From positions 62,001 through 126,000 of the forward strand of contig CACYKH010000004.1 in assembly GCA_902774915.1 (NCBI GenBank): a stretch of DNA of 64,000 bases. The letters run 5' to 3'. Below, one piece after another: positions 55,896-61,559 of this stretch. A program made the translations under genes and the position numbers. The notes under the pieces are model-generated. The model made no database searches and was not told the origin of the DNA. It was given only the letters and a program-made list of their open reading frames with translations. How positions within the stretch are numbered: the first letter of the stretch is position 1; each line of letters begins with the position of its first letter. This DNA is from an uncultured Lachnospiraceae bacterium. GTDB lineage: Bacteria; Bacillota; Clostridia; Lachnospirales; Lachnospiraceae.

Positions 55896-56726
55896 ATGAA
55901 AAACACAAGCGTTACATTTAAGGAAATGAAGCAGAAGGGTGAGAAGATATCAATGCTCACAGCTTATGATTACTCAACAGCTAAGCTTGTTGATAAAGCT
56001 GGAATTAATGGTATCCTCGTTGGAGATTCTCTTGGAAACGTTATGCTGGGTTATCCTGATACAGTATCAGTAACTATGGAGGACATGATCCATCATGGTG
56101 CAGCAGTTGCAAGAGGAGCTGAAAATGCACTCGTTGTTATAGATATGCCATTTATGTCATACCAGGCATCAGTATACGATGCAGTTGTTAACGCCGGACG
56201 ACTTATGAAAGAAGGAAGAGCCGGTGCCATAAAACTTGAGGGCGGCGAAGAGATTATCCCACAGGTTGAGGCTATAGTAAAAGCTAGCATCCCTGTTATG
56301 GGCCACATTGGACTCACACCTCAGTCCATCAATACAATGGGCGGTTATAAGGCACAGGGACGTGACATTGCCTCAGCAAAGAAGCTCGTCCGTGATGCTA
56401 AGCTTCTTGAAGAAGCTGGAGCATTTGCAGTCACACTTGAATGCGTACCTGCAGATCTTGCAGAATTCGTAAGCAAAGAAATCTCTATTCCAACCATCGG
56501 AATCGGAGCAGGCGCAGGAACTGATGGACAGATTCTCGTATACGCAGATATGCTTGCAATGTTCAGTGACTACAGACCAAAGTTTGTTAAGAACTTCGCT
56601 AATGTAGGCGAAATGATGATGCAGGGCTTTAAAGATTACGATGCCGAAGTAAAAGCAGGAACTTACCCAGCCCCTGAACATACCTACGCAATCGACCCAG
56701 AAGTCCTTGCCGAAGCAACCAAATAG
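55896..56726 (+). CDS. panB: Ketopantoate hydroxymethyltransferase
   Basis: A 276-residue TIM-barrel enzyme that adds a one-carbon unit from methylene-THF to 2-ketoisovalerate. Motifs are [30 protein letters not shown] with the metal Asp, [30 protein letters not shown] and [17 protein letters not shown]. Complete. A small hairpin begins at its stop codon and a large palindrome separates it from panC. Confidence 0.97.
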   Translation: MKNTSVTFKEMKQKGEKISMLTAYDYSTAKLVDKAGINGILVGDSLGNVMLGYPDTVSVTMEDMIHHGAAVARGAENALVVIDMPFMSYQASVYDAVVNAGRLMKEGRAGAIKLEGGEEIIPQVEAIVKASIPVMGHIGLTPQSINTMGGYKAQGRDIASAKKLVRDAKLLEEAGAFAVTLECVPADLAEFVSKEISIPTIGIGAGAGTDGQILVYADMLAMFSDYRPKFVKNFANVGEMMMQGFKDYDAEVKAGTYPAPEHTYAIDPEVLAEATK

Positions 56727-56741
56727 ATTGCTGAAGCAATC
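56726..56741 (+). promoter_or_regulatory. Small hairpin at the panB stop codon
   Basis: GATTGC-TGAA-GCAATC starting at the last base of the TAG stop, followed by a weak AATTTATATT tract. It may be a weak terminator or an mRNA end. Confidence 0.4.
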
Positions 56742-56764
56742 AATTTATATTGAAAACGTGGATA

Positions 56765-56930
56765 GCCTCGCAATCTGCCAAAAACATTTTCGAGACCGTC
56801 GCGGGTCTCGGTTCTTAGCGATTCACGAGCCTGAAAGGCGAAGTGAGAGCTTAGAAAGCCGAAGCTTCTTTTCGAAGAAAGGAAGCCGGCGAGCGATGTC
56901 TCGAAAAGTTTTCTGGCAGATAAGCGAGGC
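56765..56930. repeat. Large structured palindrome between panB and panC
   Basis: A left arm (56765-56796, starting GCCTCGC and ending TTTTCGAGAC) and a right arm (56898-56930, starting GTCTCGAAAA and ending GCGAGGC) are inverted copies with about 30 paired positions and small bulges. Pairing extends weakly outward to ~56748 and ~56945. Between the arms two further hairpins form: ~56812-56860, with core GCCT-GAA-AGGC, and ~56857-56890, with a TTCG loop. CGAGACC can also fold locally with GGTCTCG (56791-56810), giving an alternative structure. It is richer in G and C than its surroundings. It may be a MITE-like insertion or a structured RNA; I know of no named family. Confidence 0.75.
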
Positions 56931-56965
56931 AGTGAACATATTCATATTAGATGGAGGAAAAATAG

Positions 56966-57820
56966 ATGGCAGTTAAAGTAGTACATACAGTTAAAGAAGT
57001 ACGTGAAGCAGTTAAAGGTTGGAGAAAGGAAGGCCTCACGGTTGGCTTGGTTCCTACTATGGGATTTCTTCATGCAGGACATCAGTCTTTAATTAAGAAA
57101 TCAGTGGAACAGAATGACAAGACAGTTGTCAGCGTGTTCGTTAATCCAACTCAGTTCGGACCTAATGAAGATTTAGAGGCATATCCAAGAGATTTAGAGA
57201 GGGATACAGCCCTCTGCGACGAAACAGGCGCAGACCTGATCTTTAATCCGGATCCATCAGAGATGTATAGAGATGGCTTCGTAACCTTTGTTGATATGAA
57301 CGGCCTTAAGAATTATCTCTGCGGCCTTTCAAGACCTGTTCATTTCAGCGGCGTTTGTACAGTATGTACCAAACTTTTCAATATAGTTTGTCCAGATAGA
57401 GCGTACTTCGGACAGAAGGATGCTCAGCAGCTGGCAATTATCAAGAGAATGGTAGCAGACCTCAATATGCCACTTGAAATAGTTGGTTGTCCTATTGTTA
57501 GAGAAGAGGACGGTCTGGCTATGAGCTCAAGAAATACTTATATGAATGATGAAGAGCGTAAAGCGGCCCTTATTCTCAGTAAATCCATTAAGTTAGGCCA
57601 GTCTCTTGTTGAGGCAGGAGAAAGAGATGCTTCTGTAGTCAGAGCAAAAATGCTAGAATTACTTGAAACAGAGCCTATGGCTGATGTAGAGTATGTAAAT
57701 GTAGTTAATAATCTGACAATGGAAGATATTGATACGATTAAAGGCGATGTTCTTGTGGCTATCGCAGTTAAGATCAATAATAAAGTTCGTCTTATCGATA
57801 ACTTCATGACGACTGTATAA
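56966..57820 (+). CDS. panC: Pantothenate synthetase
   Basis: A 284-residue enzyme that joins pantoate and beta-alanine using ATP. It has VPTMGFLHAGHQSLI, with the HxGH nucleotide motif, VFVNPTQFGPNEDLEAYPRD, FGQKDAQQL and MSSRNTYMNDEER, with the KMSKS-like MSSRN. GGAGG lies eight bases before ATG 56966, just outside the palindrome's right flank. Confidence 0.97.
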   Translation: MAVKVVHTVKEVREAVKGWRKEGLTVGLVPTMGFLHAGHQSLIKKSVEQNDKTVVSVFVNPTQFGPNEDLEAYPRDLERDTALCDETGADLIFNPDPSEMYRDGFVTFVDMNGLKNYLCGLSRPVHFSGVCTVCTKLFNIVCPDRAYFGQKDAQQLAIIKRMVADLNMPLEIVGCPIVREEDGLAMSSRNTYMNDEERKAALILSKSIKLGQSLVEAGERDASVVRAKMLELLETEPMADVEYVNVVNNLTMEDIDTIKGDVLVAIAVKINNKVRLIDNFMTTV

Positions 57821-57846
57821 ATAAAAAGAAAGTATGAGAGTAAAAA

Positions 57847-58236
57847 ATGTTAGGAACATATCTTAAATCAAAAATTCATAGAGCGGTAGTAACTCAGGCG
57901 GCTCTTGACTATGTAGGAAGTATTACAATTGACGAAAAGCTTATGGATGCTTGCGGTCTTATTGAGTATGAGAAGGTTCAGGTTGCCGACGTAGATAATG
58001 GCAATCGTCTGGAGACATATGTTATAGCAGGAGAGGCTGGCTCAGGTATCATTTGTCTGAATGGTGCTGCTGCAAGACTCGTGAGTGAAGGAGATAAGGT
58101 TATCATTATGAGTTATGCTCAGATGACACCTGAGGAGTTTGCTGATAATCCTCCAAAGGTTGTATTTGTTGATGAGAATAACCAGATCGATAGAGTGACA
58201 AGATACGAGAAACACGGACAGCTCTTTGATATTTAA
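57847..58236 (+). CDS. panD: Aspartate 1-decarboxylase
   Basis: A 129-residue pyruvoyl enzyme that makes beta-alanine for pantothenate. The self-processing Gly24-Ser25 is in [12 protein letters not shown], with Lys9, His11 and Arg12 (KSKIHRAVV) of the active site. It is made as a pro-enzyme and cut before Ser25. It lies 26 bases after panC. The ribosome site is weak (GAGAG). Confidence 0.97.
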   Translation: MLGTYLKSKIHRAVVTQAALDYVGSITIDEKLMDACGLIEYEKVQVADVDNGNRLETYVIAGEAGSGIICLNGAAARLVSEGDKVIIMSYAQMTPEEFADNPPKVVFVDENNQIDRVTRYEKHGQLFDI

Positions 58237-58247
58237 GGGGAAATGCT

Positions 58248-59447
58248 ATGTTAAAAGGTAAAAATATACTCCTGGGTGTTACAGGCGGAATAGCTGCCTA
58301 TAAGATGGCAGATGTGGCTAGTATGCTGGTTAAACAGCATGCAGATGTACATGTTGTAATGACTGAAAATGCAACTAAGTTCATAACCGCTGAAACATTT
58401 AGCGTATTAACTAAGAATAAGGTATATGTAGATGTCTTTGATGAGAATCCAGATGACTACGTAAATGTGCCTCATATTTCACTGGGAACAAATGCAGATT
58501 GCATTCTTATTGCACCAGCTACAGCGGATATAATTGGGAAAATAGCTAATGGTATAGCCGATGATATGGTTTCTACAGTTGTTTTACCGGCTCGTTGCCC
58601 AATTCTCGTGGCCCCATCAATGAATGTATACATGCTGGAAAATCCTATTGTTCAGGATAATATAGCTAAACTCAAGAGGTTTGGTTATACCATCGTTGAG
58701 CCGGCCGAGGGGCATCTTGCTTGCGGATATGATGGAAAGGGTAAGCTCCCTACACCAGAGGCTCTTGTAGAACATGTTGTTTTAGCTGCAGCAAAGGAAA
58801 AGGATTACGAGGGTAAGAAGGTGCTTGTTGATGCAGGACCTACTGAAGAAGCTATAGATCCAGTTCGTTTTATTACAAACCATTCTTCAGGGAAGATGGG
58901 CTATGCTCTGGCCAGAATAGCTGCTATGAGAGGTGCTGATGTGACTCTTGTTTCAGGACCTACCAACCTGGATACTCCTGCAGGAGTTAAGAGAGTAGAT
59001 GTTACATCTGCTGAGGATATGTATAATGCCATGGTTTCTGAGGCTGAATCTTCAGATGTTATCATTATGTCGGCTGCTGTTGCAGACTTTACTCCTGAAA
59101 CCGTTGCTGATAATAAGATTAAGAAACAAAGCGATTCTGAAGGCATGAACCTTTCTCTTAAGAGAACTAAGGACATTCTCAAGTCACTTGGTGAGAATAA
59201 GAAGTCAGGGCAGAAGATCATCGGTTTCTCGATGGAAACCGAGAATCTGATAGAGAATTCACGTAAAAAGCTGGATTCAAAGAATGCTGATATGATATGT
59301 GCTAACAGCCTTAAGACTGAAGGGGCAGGATATAAAGTGGATACCAATATCGTGACAATGATCACTAAAGACGATATGGTGGAACTTCCTCTTATGTCAA
59401 AGCTTGAGGTGGCAGATAAGATTCTTGATAAGATAAAAGAGCTTTAA
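58248..59447 (+). CDS. coaBC: Phosphopantothenoylcysteine decarboxylase / phosphopantothenate-cysteine ligase
   Basis: A 399-residue fusion for the second and third steps of coenzyme A synthesis. The N-terminal FMN decarboxylase (CoaC, ~1-180) has GVTGGIAAYKMADVAS, PHISLGTNAD, the PSMNVYML motif and HLACGYDGKGKLP with its Cys. The C-terminal ligase (CoaB, ~190-399) has VDAGPTEEAIDPVRFI, NHSSGKMGYALA and the Lys-rich KIKK region. It lies 11 bases after panD, so the locus covers ketoisovalerate to phosphopantetheine apart from CoaA. Confidence 0.97.
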   Translation: MLKGKNILLGVTGGIAAYKMADVASMLVKQHADVHVVMTENATKFITAETFSVLTKNKVYVDVFDENPDDYVNVPHISLGTNADCILIAPATADIIGKIANGIADDMVSTVVLPARCPILVAPSMNVYMLENPIVQDNIAKLKRFGYTIVEPAEGHLACGYDGKGKLPTPEALVEHVVLAAAKEKDYEGKKVLVDAGPTEEAIDPVRFITNHSSGKMGYALARIAAMRGADVTLVSGPTNLDTPAGVKRVDVTSAEDMYNAMVSEAESSDVIIMSAAVADFTPETVADNKIKKQSDSEGMNLSLKRTKDILKSLGENKKSGQKIIGFSMETENLIENSRKKLDSKNADMICANSLKTEGAGYKVDTNIVTMITKDDMVELPLMSKLEVADKILDKIKEL

Positions 59448-59491
59448 GAGCAATCTATTATAGAAAAATCTCTGTTAATATGGTAAAATTC

Positions 59492-59532
59492 TATGGTACG
59501 TTTCTGGGAAGGAGCGTACCATATATTTTTCT
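59492..59532 (+). promoter_or_regulatory. Terminator-like leader hairpin before pyrE
   Basis: Stem TATGGTACG / CGTACCATA (59492-59500 with 59515-59523), a 14-base loop TTTCTGGGAAGGAG, then a T-rich run. AGGAGG follows directly. It may be an attenuator; the loop does not match the usual PyrR site. A TAAAAT box at 59484-59489 lies so close that a start from it would fall inside the stem. Confidence 0.65.
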
Positions 59533-59548
59533 TAGGAGGACATCTTAC

Positions 59549-60208
59549 GTGGAAGGATACAAGAAGGAATTTGTAGATTTTATGCTGGACTGCAATGTCC
59601 TAAGATTTGGTGATTTTACACTCAAGAGTGGTCGTAAGTCTCCATTTTTCATGAATGCCGGACTCTATGTTACAGGTACTCAGCTGATGAAGCTTGGTGA
59701 GTACTATGCTCAGGCTATTCATAATACATATGGAGACGATTTTGATGTTCTGTTCGGACCGGCTTATAAGGGTATTCCGATCGGAGTTGCGACTACCATT
59801 GCATATAGTAAGCTCTATGGAAAAGAAATAAGATACTGTTCTAACCGTAAAGAAGCAAAGGATCATGGCGATGCTGGAATTCTTTTGGGAAGTCCTATCA
59901 AGGATGGCGACAGAATAGTGGTTATTGAGGATGTTACAACATCTGGAAAATCCATGGAGGAGACAATCCCTATCGTTAAAGCACAGGGAGATGTGACCAT
60001 AGTTGGACTTATGGTATCTCTTAACAGATGCGAGCGTGGTAAGGGCGATAAGGGTGCTCTTGATGAGATTAAAGATCTCTACGGCTTTGATACGGCAGCA
60101 ATCGTTTCAATGGATGAGGTTGTTGGATATCTTGTTGAAAAGGGCATTATCGATGATGAATTAAAGGGTCGTATAGATGCATATTATGAGCAGTACGGTG
60201 TTAAATAA
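59549..60208 (+). CDS. pyrE: Orotate phosphoribosyltransferase
   Basis: A 219-residue enzyme that converts orotate and PRPP to OMP in pyrimidine synthesis. It has FTLKSGRKSPFFMNAGLY, FGPAYKGIPIGVA, YCSNRKEAKDHGDAG and the PRPP loop VVIEDVTTSGKSMEE. Its length fits the eukaryote-like/clostridial PyrE type. The start is GTG 59549 with TAGGAGG; the frame extends upstream through the leader hairpin but that part is not coding. No other pyr gene is nearby. Confidence 0.95.
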   Translation: MEGYKKEFVDFMLDCNVLRFGDFTLKSGRKSPFFMNAGLYVTGTQLMKLGEYYAQAIHNTYGDDFDVLFGPAYKGIPIGVATTIAYSKLYGKEIRYCSNRKEAKDHGDAGILLGSPIKDGDRIVVIEDVTTSGKSMEETIPIVKAQGDVTIVGLMVSLNRCERGKGDKGALDEIKDLYGFDTAAIVSMDEVVGYLVEKGIIDDELKGRIDAYYEQYGVK

Positions 60209-60220
60209 GGGAGGTTCAAA

Positions 60221-60370
60221 ATGGAAAAGGTATATAAGGTATTAAAAAATGCAGGTGGAGCTAATATCACAGTAGGAGTACTTCTTATTGTTATTGGCAT
60301 TACACTTGGTATTATCAATATTGTTTCAGGAGCATCACTCCTCAGAAACAGAAGGAACATTCTTTTCTAA
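60221..60370 (+). CDS. 49-residue membrane protein downstream of pyrE
   Basis: A short gene beginning MEKVYKVLKNAGGANITVGV, with a single hydrophobic segment (ITVGVLLIVIGITLGIINIV) and ending in a basic tail (SLLRNRRNILF). It has a perfect GGGAGG site seven bases before ATG 60221 and lies 12 bases after pyrE. I recall similar Ala/Gly-rich ~50-residue proteins in other Clostridia. Function unknown. Confidence 0.7.
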   Translation: MEKVYKVLKNAGGANITVGVLLIVIGITLGIINIVSGASLLRNRRNILF

Positions 60371-60406
60371 AAAGAAGTAGTGGTTTTAGAGTGAAAGGTT
60401 GTAAAA

Positions 60407-61270
60407 ATGGCTGATAAATTAGGACTTGTTGTAGAAGGTGGCGGAATGAGAGGTATTTATGCCTCTGGTGTTCTGGATGAATTATTACTCCGCGGTGTTA
60501 AAGCCGACGGATTAGTTGGTGTATCTGCAGGAATAATTCATGGTGTTTCTTATGTATCTAATCAGTTAGGAAGAAACATCAGATATTTCCTGAAATATAG
60601 AGAAGATAAGCGTTTCATGAGCTGGACATCTCTCTTTAAGACAGGAAATGTATGCGAGACTGAATTCTGCTATGATGAGATTCCTTACAAACTAAGCAAG
60701 TTCGATTTTGATACATTTGCCCAGAGAGCTAAAGATATGGAGGTTTATTCAACTGTTACCAGTCTTGATACTGGAAAGGCTGAATATATAAGGCTTTACG
60801 ATCTGAGAGAGCAGATGGATGCTGTTAGAGCATCTGCATCACTTCCTTTGGTTTCAGAGAATGTTGAAGTAGATGGTAAGCTCTATCTGGATGGAGGTAC
60901 AGCTGACAGTATTCCTCTTAAGTTTATGCAGGGGGCTGGTTTTGAAAAGAATATCGTTATTTTGACCAGACCGGCAGGCTATGTGAAAAAGCCAGATAAA
61001 ACATTTCCACTTCTTAAAGCTAAGTATAAGAACTATCCTGGATATGTTAAAGCATGCGAAGATAGACATAAGATGTATAACGAAGAGCTTAGATACGTTA
61101 GAGAGCAGGAGTTAAAGGGAAACATTCTTGTTATAAGACCAAGCAGAGTAATTAACGTTAGTCGTACAGAAAAAAATCTCGAAAAAATGAAGAGAATGTA
61201 CAAACTTGGCCGCTTCGACGCAATGAATGCATTAAATGATTCAGAAAATATGCAAAAGATATTGACTTAA
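60407..61270 (+). CDS. Patatin-like phospholipase
   Basis: A 287-residue patatin-family hydrolase with the complete Ser-Asp dyad. The oxyanion loop is EGGGMRGIYASG (residues 10-21), Ser40 is in GVSAG and Asp162 is in LYLDGGTADS. This is the cytoplasmic RssA/YlbK-type architecture, without a signal peptide. It probably cleaves acyl groups from phospholipids or related esters. Ribosome site GAAAGG. It ends 52 bases before the tRNA-Gly. Confidence 0.9.
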   Translation: MADKLGLVVEGGGMRGIYASGVLDELLLRGVKADGLVGVSAGIIHGVSYVSNQLGRNIRYFLKYREDKRFMSWTSLFKTGNVCETEFCYDEIPYKLSKFDFDTFAQRAKDMEVYSTVTSLDTGKAEYIRLYDLREQMDAVRASASLPLVSENVEVDGKLYLDGGTADSIPLKFMQGAGFEKNIVILTRPAGYVKKPDKTFPLLKAKYKNYPGYVKACEDRHKMYNEELRYVREQELKGNILVIRPSRVINVSRTEKNLEKMKRMYKLGRFDAMNALNDSENMQKILT

Positions 61271-61322
61271 AGTTTGATATGTGATAACATACCTTTTGTT
61301 GCGGCGGAAAGCCGTAAGAAAT

Positions 61323-61389
<67 letters not shown>

Positions 61390-61394
<5 letters not shown>

Positions 61395-61441
61395 ACAAAA
61401 AAATCCCTCTATCGTTAGATAGAGGGATTTTTTTGTAGCGC
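61390..61441 (+). terminator. Terminator hairpin that includes the tRNA 3' end
   Basis: A perfect 24-bp stem (61390-61413 with 61418-61441), GTTA loop. The inner part is a typical terminator (ATCCCTCTATC / GATAGAGGGAT followed by seven T). The outer seven pairs use GCGCTAC, of which GCGCT is the tRNA 3' end, so acceptor-stem and terminator foldings compete. Confidence 0.9.
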
Positions 61442-61453
61442 TGAAAGCTTTCA
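61442..61453. repeat. 12-bp perfect palindrome after the tRNA terminator
   Basis: TGAAAGCTTTCA directly abuts the terminator stem. Further on, GAGATAGACAGGGGATCGAA (61458-61477) is a degraded inverted copy of the tRNA T-arm region. Confidence 0.5.
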
Positions 61454-61515
61454 ACTTGAGATAGACAGGGGATCGAAAGTGTTCGTTTTTTGTTGCGGTT
61501 TTGTTGCTTTTTAAG

Positions 61516-61524
61516 TGCTATAAT
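61516..61524 (+). promoter_or_regulatory. Extended -10 promoter for the large hydrolase gene
   Basis: TGCTATAAT (61516-61524) is an extended -10 element with a perfect TATAAT. No good -35 is present at 17 bases. Confidence 0.6.
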
Positions 61525-61559
61525 TATTTTGTTAAATAATGAGATAAGTAGGTGAAGTT

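Noticed and set aside
56707-56976. Open frame of 89 codons spanning the panB-panC palindrome
   Set aside because: It overlaps the end of panB and the start of panC and has no ribosome site. Its sequence is just the inverted repeat translated (arms and hairpins).
59480-59548. N-terminal extension of pyrE through the leader
   Set aside because: It would translate the terminator-like hairpin; GTG 59549 has the TAGGAGG site and the family's usual N terminus.
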